From NCBI GenBank assembly GCA_026826555.1, contig JAKSZT010054568.1, forward strand, positions 12,444,171-12,508,170: a stretch of DNA of 64,000 nt. Direction: 5' to 3'. Source of the stretch: Tolypeutes matacus (taxonomy: Eukaryota > Chordata > Mammalia > Cingulata > Chlamyphoridae). Positions 24,286-37,074 of the stretch are shown in pieces. The position numbers and the translations under genes were made by a program. The number at the start of each line of letters is the position of its first letter. The stretch's first letter is position 1. The notes beneath the pieces were generated by a model. That model did no database searches. It was not told where the DNA came from and saw nothing but the letters and a program-made list of their open reading frames with translations.

Positions 24286-24455
24286 CAGGGGGTCTTAACC
24301 AGGGGTCCATGAGCTTGAGTTGAAATTCAGAAAGGCATTCTTGTAGGGACGTGCTGGTGCAGGTGTGATGTATTTATTAAATAATCCACAGTATAGTGTG
24401 GACTTCACCTGACTAGCAAAGGGGTCCGTGGAACAAAAAAGGTTAAGAAGCTCTG
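24286..24455. mobile_element. small hAT-like MITE with 15-bp imperfect inverted ends
   Basis: Left end CAGGGGGTCTTAACC and the reverse complement of the right end, CAGAGCTTCTTAACC, agree except at three positions. Inner motifs GGGGTCCATGAG and GGGGTCCGTGGA mirror each other. Length 170 bp, no coding. The expected 8-bp target duplication is no longer visible. Confidence 0.65.
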
Positions 24456-27424
24456 GACTAAAGCCTTTTTGCCAAAAGAATATTTGCCTTTTTACTTCCT
24501 GAGCACCATGTCCTGATCTTGGAGTTACAATCCAATCTTCAGACTCAGACCCCCGATCTCTATCCATCACTCTGGAGCGCCTATAGAAATTTAAACAAAT
24601 AACACATTTCTGAACCCACAGACATGCGAATCTATTACAGTCCCTCCTGTACCACGAGAAATATTTTGTGTAATGAGAAGACAGAAAATATAGAAACAAT
24701 GGAAAGGATGTAGAAATGCCAAGTTACGCTTTTGAAGTCTGGATGTTTATGAATACCATTTGGAAACTGGCTGTTAAGCGTGGCCATGAAGGAAGGAGAA
24801 ATCCCCCTTGTCTTTGCGTCCTCAAAGCCCCTGTGCATCACAGCTGGGAGGTTTCAAGTGCTGTGGGGGTGGGGACGGTCTGAGGAGAAGACATTTCAAA
24901 GGCGGATCTTCTGCAGGAACGAGGCACTGTTCCCAAGGGGGTGACGCTGAGGCTTGTTTCCTAACTGAATCTTCCTGGAGAATTTCACATTCAGTTTCTG
25001 TTACGCTTTTAGTCCCCCAACCTCAAGGCCAAAAAAAAAATAACAAGACAAAGTCTCGTGCATTTGGTAAAATGCATATTGGATGGATTCCTCCAGCATT
25101 AAAGACTCACATTGTATAATTAGGGAATTTCTGGAAGCAGCTTTTAAATTAACAGGCCCAGGCTCAGAGAGGGCTGAGCAAAGTGGATGGGGGTGGGGGG
25201 TGATTTCTAGCTGGGTCACAAATCACTCAGCAGCCTCCCCACCCCCAGGGTGTTCCTAGCACCTCTACACTTGCCTGTGGAACCCATAATTTATAAGAAT
25301 GTCAGTTGAGTTTATTTAGGCTCTATTTTAAAATACAAACACCCTAGGAGGTGTTTCATTCACCAACAATTTAGTGCAAATTTATTTAATCAACTGGCTT
25401 CCTCTCTGACACCTGGCTCTGAGCAATCAGTTCAAACAATAGCGCTCTGATAAAGGGGTTGGTGGTGGAGGAAAAGGAGCTGAGAAAGCCAGAAAGAGAA
25501 CAAAAGATTCCTGAGAAGAAAGTGTCCAAGACAGTGCCTGGAGGTTAGCGCCGTTTCTGTGCCTCCCAGGCTGGTCCTTCCACGCTGCCTCTAACTGACC
25601 TGCTCTGCCATCGCCTTGGACATTGCTCTAATATCCCCTGGATATTCTGCCAGGACCTAATCTCCAGCTTTGCATCCTCCAGTCCCTCCCCTCACATTTC
25701 TTCCTGTCTCCGCATAGTCATTCTTTTAAGGTTTCTACGTTTTCTTACTCTACTTCTCCATCACGCGTTCTCCCAAGAGGGCACAGTAATTCGGTTTTCA
25801 TCCACACAGCGTCACTGAGCATATTCTTTCCAGTTACCAAGGGCATCATGTGATGCCACCGGCCATTCTCTTCCCCCGTTTGCCCACAATAAAGGACCTC
25901 CCCGGCTCTCCCTGACCTCTGCGTCCTTTCTCTCTCAGAGTCTTTGGCAGATAACCCCCTCCCCAAGACACACATACAACTTGTCAAACTCGTCCAACTT
26001 GTCCATCAGGATTGTCGCAAGACAAGCTGGGCCGTAGCCCAGGCCGCCTCATGGGTTATAAGATCGGTCAGTGGGGAGGACACGGCAAGGCGGCGACGTG
26101 TGGAATGAGAATCCGACCTGCTCGTCCCAGGGCTGCGGCAGAGTTCCCGTGGGCGCGGGCGTGAGCGTGGGTGCAGCTCTGCGTGGACCTCACAGATCTC
26201 CCCGTGTTTCCATGAGGAGCGATTCGCAGGGAGCGTGGGAATTGTGCCTTCCAGATCCCATCTCTCTGGCCTTCGTACCTGCAGCCTCTTCTCACTATTC
26301 CAAGACTATGACCAGACGGCGCCAACAGCTGATTCCCCTTGTGGGAAAAGGCAGCAAGCAGAAGAGAGCAAAGTACTCAAACTTTTAGGAAAGGAAACAA
26401 AAATTGTGCAGAACAGAATAAGAACATTATGGTGTTGAGCTCCATGGGGAAGCCCTCAGGGGCGAAGCCAAAGGCACCAGAGGGGGTGCGAGGCCTCCCT
26501 CCGCAGAAGGAGCTGCCGGCAGCAGAGCTGGCGCCACGGCCAGGTGACCAGAGGGAGTGACGTGGCCACGCCGTCAACCCCTCAGCGAGCAAACACCAGC
26601 AAGGGCCCCCTCCGTGACTATTAGCGCTGTGCCCTTCTGTGTCTGTGCATCAAACCATTTTTGATCTTTTAAAATATCGTTTTCGACCAGCTTTTCAGGA
26701 TCGGAGCACTCAGCCAGATGGCAATATGTAGAAAGGTGGGACTGGCGCTGGACGCGCTGGCAGCCAGGCTTTCCTGCCACGTGCAGGCAGAGCCGCCACC
26801 ACCAGCTCTCTCAGCAGGTCCATGGGTCGGGCAGGACAACCCCATCATACAGCAAAGAAGACGGGGTGCCCAGAGCTCAACCCGCTTGCTCAGGATGAAA
26901 CAGGGACACAGCGATTCCCACCCAAGCCGGGGTCGTGCCAAAGCTCGGGACTCTCCTTTCAAAAGAGGTTGATTCAATAGTTTCCAGCCAAACTGATGAA
27001 GATGTTCTGAACGAGCTCTTCACAGGGCCTGTCACGCTTCTCAGATCTATTTCTTGGCTGAATCTCTTTGGGCTCCTTATAGAGATCGGAAGTCTCCTCC
27101 TCCTACGCTGTCTCTTGTTGCCAAGAAGCTCACACCCACCCGGCGTGACCTCAGCAGGTACAAGAGGTCGGCGGACTACCTGCCAAGCACCCAGCTGCCT
27201 ACTGCTCCTGGTTGAGGCTGGCAAGGAAACAAGTGCTGGGTTATTACATTCCAGCATCTTCAGGAACAGAGGAGACTACGCTGAAAAGCAGCCAGGGCAG
27301 CCTGCCGGCTTCCAGGCTTACATAAGTGCTTCCCAGGGGACGCCGTGGTGGGGGAGCCTGAGGGAGGCGGTCTCCCAGGCTCCCCGGCAGCCTCAGGTGG
27401 CACCTGAACTGCTGATTCCCTGTC
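24456..27424. other. unannotated unique intergenic stretch
   Basis: No gene or clear interspersed repeat recognised; a few open frames below 110 codons without family resemblance. Confidence 0.4.
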
Positions 27425-27662
27425 CTCTCTCTGCTCTGTTTTCTTTTTGTGTCCTGATCCTCTCCTCTTTTTCTCCTCTTTTCTTTTTTATTTACAGCCC
27501 CCATACCCTTCTCCACAAGCTACTCCCCCTACTCTCTTTCCATCCTTCTTTCCTTCCTTTTCTGGCTGTCTTTCTTCTATTTCCTCTTTCTTCTCTACCC
27601 CTCCCATTCTTCCTTTCTTTTTTCTTTTTCCTTGTTTTTTTTTCTTTCTTGCTTCCTGACAT
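27425..27662. repeat. polypyrimidine (CT-rich) tract
   Basis: About 240 bases almost only C and T with TTTCTTTTTT and CCTTCTTTCC blocks. Part of a 262-codon open frame runs through it, which explains that frame's phenylalanine-rich end. Confidence 0.8.
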
Positions 27663-29029
27663 CTCAAAACTAGAGAGTTCTGCAAAACGCATTACCCAGT
27701 TTTACGGGGGAGGGGTAGTCTAACCATAATTTCTTTTTTAACAGATCCAAACAATCTTTGTTTCTTGGAAGCCACATCCTGCTCTCTCTTCTCTATCTCT
27801 TCCTTCTGGTACTAGAAAAGATTTGGTTTCTCAATTTCAGAATTAGATGGGATCTCAGTGACCACCTAGTTCAGTTCCCAACCGATTCAGGGATCACCTT
27901 GTCAACACACTCAACAGCGGTCAAGTGGATTCAGACGTAGCAGAGACGAGCCGAGGAAGAGGGCAAGTCGGGCAGCTTCCTACAGCGCCTGACAAGAGCG
28001 GTAGCAGCCAGCTGTAAGAGGGACACTCTTTGCTGAAAGTTACATGGTTCCTTAGGGAAACCCAGGAGATATGAAAACCATGGCAAAGTGAGCACGGACA
28101 AGAAACAGCCCTGGTTTTCCGTAGAGGTGCCAGGGTAAAAGAGCAAGATTGTGCAAGAGTGTGCCAAAGGCTCCTGCACGCCCCTCACTTCATGTAGGAA
28201 TAAGAAAAAGGAGCCGGAACGCGCCGTCAGTGGCCCAGAGCCAAGTGCCCTGGCAGGGATGACGAGATGAGCGCGTCGCACCCAGCCATAGGGCAGGACC
28301 GAGCACCCTGGTCCTGTCCAGAGGCGCGGCTGGAGCGCGGATCCCAGATTCTTCTGGCCGACGACCCTCCTCTGTCACCTGTCCCTGTCTTGTCTCCTTG
28401 TCCTTCTGATCCCACTGACCTACTCAACCCCCATCCTTGCAGACACCTCGGATCTCCCAGTGACACTCAGTGGCCTTCCCGGCCTCGGCCAGCACTTGAC
28501 CAGAAGGCGAACGGCCTGCCAGGCTGACCGCCCAAGCAGCCCCTCACCTGGCCTCCAGCTGCCCTTGAGTAAGATGCTGAGGTGCTGGACTCCGGCTTTC
28601 ACCACTCAAAAGTTCTTCCAGGTCTCTAGACGCAGAGGCCTGAACGGGAAGTTGGAGACCACCTACCCCCGCCCTTTTGGGAAACTGTAGACGGCAGAGG
28701 GGAGTGGCCAAGAACGACCGCCATTGAAGGACAACTCTGAAAGGAGCACAAGAGGCTCAGGCAGAAGCAGAACCGCTGGCTTCCTTCCTTCGGTTCCTGT
28801 CCCCCCTCCCTTGTTCCTTCCTTCCTTTCCTTCTCATCAGATTAAAGTAATTTATAAGCACTTAGTGCTTTTTCCCTGGGATTTTTCCAAATTTGGTTAG
28901 ATTTATAAACCTACAATTTCCTCCTTTCACTCACGTCTGAAAATGAACTCAAGGGGCTGCTGAGATTCGTCTCTGACCTGTTCTTCCCACTCCAGACAGG
29001 GTGGGGGCCTACTCCAAACAAATGGCCTC
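27663..29029. other. unannotated unique intergenic stretch
   Basis: A short CTTCCTTCC-rich patch is at 28780-28840. Nothing else is recognised. Confidence 0.4.
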
Positions 29030-30370
29030 TGAAATCTTCCCCGGGCCTGGCCGAGCTCCAGGGCTCCCACAGAGGACCGGGCAGGCTGGGGCAGGCGGCC
29101 GCCCCCGCCCCAGCAGTGCCACGTGTGCCGGGGAGGGCAGCAGGACGTCGGACGGTGGGGAGGTGCCCTGAGTCTGGGGTCTCAGTCGGGCTGTGAATGG
29201 AGCAGGGGGACGTGCCAGGACAACAGGGTGACGTTTGCCTACAAATCCTAAAGGGCCGCGGAGCGAAGCCAGATTCCAACAGGCGGTCACCTCCCGGCTA
29301 CCCTTTGGAGGAGGCTTTTGGGGTTCTCTTCCCTTCCCCACGCACCTCATGGGGAGCCCCGAGGGGGCTGGGAGGAGGCGGGAGGCAGGGGACTTGGCTG
29401 TGGGGAGGGCACAGCTGGGCTTGGAGGTCACAGAAACCGGATCCAGGGGTGACCTTGGGAGAGGTGTGCAACCTGCACGGGCCCCGCCTCCTCAGCCGCG
29501 TGATGTGTGCCACGACCCTACTCAGGGTCTTCCCAGAGACGGTGGCGTGGGGTATGGGGACCTGTAGCCATGTCACTGCTACGAGGGCCACAGAGCAAAA
29601 GGTCCCCGTTTCAAGGGGCTCACCCTAGGCCACAGCTCGCAGGCCACTCGGCGACGGCAGGGTCCTCCACGCAGCCAGGAGCGCGCTGCCCAGGGGCCGG
29701 CACCCGAAGGCCCCTGGTGCTGCGGAAATCGCATCGCTCCCGCCCTCGCTGCCCAGTTTCCGTCCAGGAACCAGAGTTGTGGAGCCTCCGTGCACTGCTT
29801 GGCGGCCACGCTCCCACCGAGCCTGGCAAGGCCAGGACACCCCGCGAGCTCCCACGCAGCCCCAGCTGCCACGCCCGGGCCGGGTCCTCAGTCCTGAGAG
29901 CAGCCCTGGGACCCGGCCATGGCGGGAGCCGACCCCAGGCCACGGGCGCCCCGCAGCTGCCCGAGCGGCTTGTCAGGAAGTGACCACCCACGCCAGTCTC
30001 TCCCGGGCCAGCAGCCGGGCTGCCCGTGGTCAGGGCTGGTTTCCGCGCTGCGAGACCTGCTCGCCTCCATGGCTGGTCCAGCGAGCGAGCAGCCATGCGG
30101 GCTGTGCAGAGCTGCGGCCTGGGGAGCCCGCGCTGCCCGGGGTCTGGGGGCACCCTCCTCTTTCTATCCTTAGTGGCACTGGCTCTGCATTCGCCTCCGC
30201 GCAATGAGCAGCCCGGGGCCAGGCCGAGGAGGAGGGCAGGGCGCGCGCTGGGGCTCAGCTCTGCCTTTGCCGCCGGCACGTGTGGCTTGCCGGCCCCCGG
30301 ACCTGGGGCTCTGTTCCCTGCTGGCCGTCTCGCCGCAGAGGCTCGCTGCCGGGTAGTGGACACGGGAGAG
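29030..30370. promoter_or_regulatory. GC- and CpG-rich block, orphan CpG-island candidate
   Basis: About 1.3 kb of high GC with repeated CpG, densest at 29640-30370. It carries long open frames on both strands (up to 247 codons on minus, 30363-29620), but none resembles a known protein, as expected from low stop density. Possible orphan CpG island or lncRNA promoter. Confidence 0.35.
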
Positions 30371-32534
30371 CTTTGTCAGCCATAAGACACGTTAGTTACA
30401 AGTCCACATTATTATCAGTTCACCACCTCCCAGTGAGAAGACGCTCCCTCTTTCTGCCCTAAAATGGCTCCTTTCGCACGTGGCGAGGAGGCAGGGCTTG
30501 TGATCAGGAGAAGGGCCGAAGGCCTTTTGGGAGCGGGTGGTGAGGTCTAGATTTGCCTCGTTGCTGAACTGGCTTCTTTCCCTGCCATCCTTCCTCCTGC
30601 TCTCCCAGCACGCCTCTCTGATCCCACCAGAGTATTCTGAGAGCCTCTTCTTTGCCAGACGCTGATGCAATTGAGTGACGTGAAATCTCCAAGAAGCCGA
30701 GAGTGCAAAGGGGGAGGCAGAAGCAAAAAAACCAAAAACCACGACAAGTAAAAGACTGAAATAGGGCGTGTGAGGCTGTGACAGAGCAGCCATGCATCTG
30801 GACGCCTGGGGAGAAAGGGAGCCGGGGGGTTCTCTGTCACTGACCTCACTGCCCCTTTTTGGTAATCAGGGAGCTTGAATGACTTCAAGGTAAAAATCGG
30901 AGGAAGTCACATAGCCTGGGCTCAGCCCAGGGGTCTCGGGCTCAGAAGACCACTCTCCGCGAGTCCCCAGTTGGAGCCCCTTTGCTGCCTGTGGGCTCAG
31001 GATGCCTGGAAGCAGCCAAGGATCTTAAGAGAGACATGGATTTCTTGGAGCAAGGAGAGGCTGGTCTCTGAGGAGCCTCCAGCTCACTCCTCGGGCCTCT
31101 GCTGCGGCCCTGCCTGGCCCAGACCCTTGTCTTCCTCTCCTGCACAGACGCTCCCCCGCCTGGCCCAGCCACGGCCTCGGGACCCAGCGCAAATCCTGAA
31201 GCCTGCTTTTTAGGAGGTGCCGAGGCTGAACCCGCCCAAACCTCTGGCTACACGGCTCCCCGGAGCCCTCGCGGCCACGCTGCCCTCTGCCCACCCAACC
31301 CCACGCCCAGGCTCCACACCCAGCCGCCGCCGCGCTGGGGGGCAGGAAGTCGGGGCTCATCGCGCAGCCCCTAGCTGTCTGAAACAGGGCCGGGGGCCTG
31401 AGGTCCTTGACTCTGCTTGGTTGGCTCTGAAATGAGGGGAGTGACAGCGCCCCAAAGCTTGGCGTGAGGCTCAAGGGGTGCGGCTCAGGAGTGCTGTCCC
31501 GGAGCCGTGGGCTGCGAGGAGGCCCGTGCTGAGCGCGTCCACTCCAGAGCCCCCAAGCTCCTTTGGAGACGACCCCCTCGGGCAGCCGCCCTCAGACTGG
31601 GGGGTAGGAGGCCACCGCACCCAGGCCTGCTGTGGCTGCTGCCCCCTCTTGCCCTCTCCTCTCAGGAATAGTCCCTCTGATCATCACTCTCTGGATCCCG
31701 ACGTCTCAGCACTTGGAATAAGGCTCTGTGAATACTTGCTGGGAAATTTGGGCCCAACTTCAAGAATGAGCTGCCTAGACCATGGCCCGAGGCTGGGGGA
31801 CAGGGCAGCAGCTCCCTGAGTCACCCGCGCCCAGGCCGGGGCCCCCGCCGGAGCAAGGGGCTTGGCTCCCGCTGTCAGGAGCGCCCTCCAGCTGGCCGGG
31901 GCGCTGGGCTCTCCCCAAGGCGACGTCACCTCCCAGTCCTTCCCATCTTCTACTCGGGCGGCTTTCCTCGAGTCTCTCTCTGGAAGAGTTAGACGGAGTG
32001 AGGGAGGCATCCTTGGCCAGGTCCCTCGTTCACCTGCCGGGCCTTGAGGCTGAAGCTTACAGAGAGAAGAAGGCAAAGGGAGGCCCACCTCCACCCGCCT
32101 GCCGGGAAGCGCAGCCCTTCGCCGGCAGAGCCACTGAAGCCCTCTGAGCTCCATGTTGCCTCTTGAGAAGGTCTTCCTAATTTCCTCCCCTCGCGAGGGC
32201 AGGTCAGAAGGGCAGCGGGCCCATCGCAGAGTCTCCCACCTCATCCTGGAGACCAGAGCTTGTTTTCTCGTCTGAGGCATGAGGATAATAAGGTTGCATT
32301 TAACTGAGTCCAAAGGTACCATTATTTTATGCACTAGGAAGGAAGAAAACAGAAACATGCCAACTAGGCAAACACACTACTGACAGTAAGATGCACCCTG
32401 AAGTTAAAGTGCTAAAGAGGAAAAAGGTGGCTACCTCAGAGGCTCCTGGGAAGGTTAATTAAGATCAGGTGTCTGAAAGGGTTTTGAGACCTGTCAAGCA
32501 CTGCAGGTATGTTGTTATACTTAAATTTAATAGA
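30371..32534. other. moderately GC-rich intergenic stretch
   Basis: No gene or clear repeat recognised. Confidence 0.4.
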
Positions 32535-32700
32535 GGCAGCCTGCTGCCACCGAAAAAGCCCCGACTTTGAGGTCAGCCAGACTTGGTTCAAATTCCAGCC
32601 CCTTCCCTGCTGGGTGACTTTGGACAATTTAACCTCGAGGATCTCCATTTTCCACTCCGTAACATGGAAATAGCAGTTCCTGCTCTGCTTCTCTCAGAAG
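32535..32700 (+). repeat. MIR SINE fragment
   Basis: ACTTTGAGGTCAGCCAGAC, TTGGTTCAAATTCCAGCC, CTGGGTGACTTTGGAC and CTCCATTTTCCACTCC match sense MIR in order; good preservation. Confidence 0.75.
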
Positions 32701-34769
32701 GGCAGGAGTGCAAGGCCTTTGGCATGGGGCATGATTATGCTAAATGTGCTTGTTACTTGTTATTTATCTGAAATTGAAACTTAACTGGGTATTCTATATT
32801 TTTATTTGCCAAATGACAATTGTAAGTCCTAGGGCAGGCAGTGTATAGGGCTAGGACCTGGGGTCATGGGCCAGGGTCAAGGATGAATTAACGACGCCCT
32901 AAGACCAGGGACCCTGCCAAGCCTTGCGTCGGAGGGAGCTTCGGCCTGCGCGGGGGGGACCTGTGAGACACAGGGGCAAGTCGAGGTGGCGGTGGAAGCA
33001 GAAGCCTGGGCGGCGAGCGCAGGCGGATGCCCAGAGCCCGCCTGAGCTGGGAGAAACAGACTCCAAATACACGTCTTTTTTTCCCTGTCTTTAAATGAAG
33101 ATGACTAAGAGAATAATAGCTGCAGGAAGAGAACTCAACAGTTGCATTAAGTAAGAACATGCCCCAATGTTTTTCAATAAACGAAGGGAAGGCTGTAAAT
33201 TATTCATTTGTTATTTTTGTCAGAGCTTCAAATCTATGTGCTTTTATTTTTTCTGTCTTGTCTCCTGCTTTTGTGTCCACAAAAACTGTTTCTCCTCCAT
33301 TGCAAGTAACTTCTTTTTGCCAGTGGAGTCTCAAACCACACCAAAATTAAATGTGCAGTCGATTTCTCCTCTCTCAGGTCATTGGACAGAACCCGAGGTA
33401 GGTTCCAGGTTTAATACGTCCACCTTGCTCCCAGTAGGAGGTGGGGTTTGTGTGGGGCTAGGTTTATTTTGATTTTAGAAGCTGCTCAGCTCAGTCTGTG
33501 ACATCTGACCACGTTTCTGAGCTACTGAGCCGGGCATGGCTTTTGGCCTTTTGGGCTCCCCAGGCTCACACTCGAACCTGGGCAGAGCCTGGGGCTCTGC
33601 TTCCGGCCTGCAGGCTGGGTGAAGTGTCGGGGCCGTCTGACCTTCACAGTTAGGAACGCCTGTTTGGGGGGTCGTTTCGGAAGGCCTGGTGCAGACACAG
33701 GTGCCACGGGTGTGGAAGCCACAAAACTACCCCTCTTAGCACTTTTCATGGATGTGGCTGGTTGATGGGCAGAACTGAGGGCAGAAGCCAAGCTTCTTCG
33801 ATGAATCCTCGTCCCCGTTTTCGACAGGTTTATTCCCGTACAAGAACCGACTTTAACACGCAGTCGGTGTGACCGTAACCCTGGCCTGCGGTCCACCTGA
33901 GTGGCGTGGGGCGGCCGGATCGCCTTGCTCTCTTCTACATCCCAGGGCTCAGCACGGCGAGTTGGAGGAACGATGGCGCTGGCGTCTGGTCACCGCTCGC
34001 AGCCCCGGCCACGGCCCCCTTCACAGATACGACTCACTCCCTGCGCTGCTGGGGGGCTGAGTGGGATCACTGGATGCACAGCGTCCAGCAGAGTGCCCTT
34101 TCCCCACGGCGCCTCCAAAACGCTGCGGTGTCCGCAGAGCTGGGCAGAAACAGCACGCACTGCGCCCAGGAGCCCCGGATTTCAGGCCCAGCGCCGCCAG
34201 CGTGTGATTTGGTGCAAGGCCTCTCTTCTCTGGGCCTCAAAAGAGCCCCGAGATTCCTTCCCAGTCCACCATTCCATGGCTCAGGATAGAAGAGGATAGT
34301 GATGAGTCACATCGCAGGATAAACAAGCTCTCCTGATGTGCTGTCTGCTACAGCCATGAGCGGAACTCTTTCTAAACAGAAAAAAAATTTCACACCAGGC
34401 AGTCCAAAACCTCTGAGGGTTAAATGAGGGGAAGCATAATACTAAGCAGATGAATCCTCTAAAATAATATTGCAACACGTCCTGGCAGCCCCATTCCAGT
34501 TTCCATAGGATCCGTCCTGAGTGGGGTCACTTGAGGCCAACTCCAGACCTGGCCCGTCCCCCCCACAGCACTCCCTTGACTCCTGCTGCGGAAGAGAGGG
34601 GCATGGATTCGAGGGTTTCCTCCCCAAGGCTCCCAGGGTGACCACAGACCAGTCTCCAGCGGGCCGCACTCACTTTTCCTTTCTTGCTCCTGCATGATTA
34701 TGCAAACGTCTGTGCCAGAGATTCTTGGGGCTCAGAGGAAACAGATTCAGAGAGCAAGCCTGGAGCCGG
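32701..34769. other. unannotated unique intergenic stretch
   Basis: No gene or clear repeat recognised. A short CpG-rich patch is at about 32890-33050. Confidence 0.4.
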
Positions 34770-34985
34770 CCAACTGAGAATGACAATGAGCCACGACTGT
34801 GCGCTTGGCACGGATTATCCCACATAAATGTCTCAGCAGGCACGTGAGGTAGGTAACGTCATCCCCACTTTTACAGACGGAGAAGCTGGAACTTAGCGAA
34901 CTGAAGAAACTTGCTAACATCACACAGCTGCAAAGAGGTGGAAAAACAGTCCAGACCTGGTTTCAATCCCTATTACTTCCATAGG
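34770..34985 (-). repeat. MIR SINE, nearly full core
   Basis: ACTGTGCGCTTGGCACGG, GTGAGGTAGGTAACGTCATCC, CCACTTTTACAGACGGAG, TAACATCACACAGCTGC and GACCTGGTTTCAATCC follow antisense MIR over about 215 bases. Confidence 0.85.
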
Positions 34986-35738
34986 CACGTGGGACTATAG
35001 CTTCGTTTAGAAAAAGCAGGAAAATCAGGTTTTAGACAAAAAGGATGAAAACTGCTTTTCAGCTGTGATATCAGCTGTGAACCTGGAGAATGCAAGTCCT
35101 CGTGCTACCCCTGGGATCCAGAAGGAAAACGGCCAAACAGACCAATTCTCTTCGACAGCCTGAGCGCGTGGCGTGGGGCGGCGCTGCAATCAGCAGCCCT
35201 GCCCTCCCTCCCAAGCTGGCCGAGGCCCAGCTCTCTGCAAACCCAGCAGCGGGTCGTTTCAGCCTCAGCACACAGCCAGAGGCACCCTCAGACCCTGTCC
35301 TGGATTCACAGTCCCCATGGAACTGCCTTCTCTCTGCTTGTCGGTTCTCTGACGGTTTAGGCCGCCCGTTTCCATGTCGGTCATACCCTCCTTAGGCCGT
35401 CTAAGACGTTATCAGTCCAAACGTCCATCTATGCCTGTGATAAAGCCGATCCTGAGGACATGGCTGATCGTGCCACTCTATGCTCTTGACAGGGCCTGAG
35501 AAGAAGGCATTTCAGAGCTTAATGACAGAGAAAAAGTCATTATCTTAAGTGGAGGCGTATTCTGATGCCTCCACCTAAATGTGTGTCTCTCTCTCTTTAG
35601 GTCAAACCAACTCTTACTCTTCCTTCAGGAATCAATTTGACCATAACCCTCTTCAGCGGGTCCTTGGTTACCTCCCCGCAGGCTGGGTTAGGAACTCTCA
35701 TCACTTCTCAAGCTTACCTACATCAGAACAATCCTCGC
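34986..35738. other. unannotated unique intergenic stretch
   Basis: No gene or clear repeat recognised. Confidence 0.4.
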
Positions 35739-36308
35739 TGTGGTCATCTGAGGCTCTTGAGGACCCCAGAAAATTACGTTCTTCAATTAATCCACCCCTG
35801 TGGGTGTGAACCTATTGCAGATGCAGCTGAAGGCTGCTGATTAGGTGCTTCAGGAGGGCGTGGCCCAGGGGGGGCTCTTGATCTTCTTCCTGGAGTCCTT
35901 TGTAGACAGATGAATTCTGAGAGAAATACGGAGAGAAAAGGCGCAGGAGCTCAGACAGGGCCCCACAGAAGTTGAGAAAGAAAGTCACAAGAGCAAGAAG
36001 CAGAAACCAACGGAACCCAGGGAAGAGAAAGCACAGAAGGAGCAGCCAAAAGCAGAAGCAACGGAGCCTGAGGAGAAGGCAGAGACCAGCAGACGCCATC
36101 ACTGAGCCCTGGCGTGTGACAAGGGCCCAGGATCTCCAGCAGCCGCGCCTTCGGGGAGAGCTTTGCCTGATGCCTGGATTTGGAAATTTTTATCAGCCTT
36201 GGTATTGTTAGCAGATAAGTTAGTAAATCCCCATTGTAAAAGTATATTTCTAAATATACTTTATACAATAAAGTATATTGCCTTGGCATCCTTTAACAAA
36301 TGAAAACA
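35739..36308 (+). mobile_element. solo ERVL-MaLR-type LTR, 570 bp
   Basis: Begins TGTGGTCATC and ends TTTAACAAATGAAAACA, with internal TTAATCCACCCCTGTGGGTG, GTGAACCTATTGCAGATG, GACCAGCAGACGCCATCAC and AGTAAATCCCCATTGTAAAAG. CTCGC (35734-35738) and CTCGT (36309-36313) flank it as a 4/5 matching 5-bp target duplication. No internal region remains. The sequence style matches MaLR LTRs I associate with xenarthran genomes. Confidence 0.7.
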
Positions 36309-36469
36309 CTCGTGGAGCATGGCGATTTTCTAGTTTCTTGTCAGCATCCCTCATTACAGCAATGCAAGAATTTAGTGTACTTCCTCTCTGTATTTCCTGT
36401 ACAATGAGTGATACAGAAAAGGTTCTTGGGTATATTTGATGAATGAATGTCTGACTGAGTAAATGCACC

Positions 36470-36540
36470 AAGCAAGAAAAGAAAGAAGGAAAGTATGGAG
36501 ACGGAGGGAGGAAGGAGAGGCAGAGGGAGGAAGAACTAAA
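36470..36540. repeat. purine-rich (GGAA/GGGA)n tract
   Basis: AAGAAAAGAAAGAAGGAAAG to GAGGGAGGAAGAAC; preceded by a L2/MIR-type end ATGAATGAATGTCTGACTGAG. Confidence 0.6.
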
Positions 36541-37074
36541 TTTATGTTAAGTCCTGAAAATTGTCACCCTAGATTTTTAAACTCTACTTTTTCCTCTTTA
36601 TTTATCCTTTTGATCATCAGTTCTATTCTTAGTTATTTTATCAAGAAATAAGGAGACAGACATAAATAAATTAATAAATCTACAGGAGATGTCTCTGTAA
36701 TGACTTAGTTGTAATAATATGATTGAGAATATTGCTAACCCCAGGACTAACCTCAGCCCCATGGTAGATAAGCTACTGATAGCAAATGGACCACGGCTGT
36801 GTCTTACATCAAAGGTACACCTTGCAGATCTTTCTCCCGGAGAAGGGTGGTTGTAAGCCAGTGAGAAGGCTGAAGCCTTTGAGATGGTCCCTTGGGACGA
36901 TCAGAAACTAAATAGCTCAAACCAAAGGGCAAGGCAGGGGCTGCCAGCCCTGCCCTCTTGCTCTGCCTTGATTTCTCTAGTTCCTATCTCCCCCTCAGAT
37001 CAAGCTAGTTCTATTGACAGGCTATTTCAGAAATCAGCAAGAAACTTATCAATATGCCCATTTTATAAATGATA
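36541..37074. other. AT-rich intergenic stretch
   Basis: No gene or clear repeat recognised. Confidence 0.4.

Noticed and set aside
26935..27723. Open frame of 262 codons on plus strand
   Set aside because: Its second half is the translated polypyrimidine tract (Phe/Leu/Ser/Pro runs). No domain is recognisable and there is no splice or promoter support.
29620..30363. Open frame of 247 codons on minus strand
   Set aside because: It lies in a CpG-rich block where stops are rare. Composition is Ala/Arg/Pro/Gly with no known motif.
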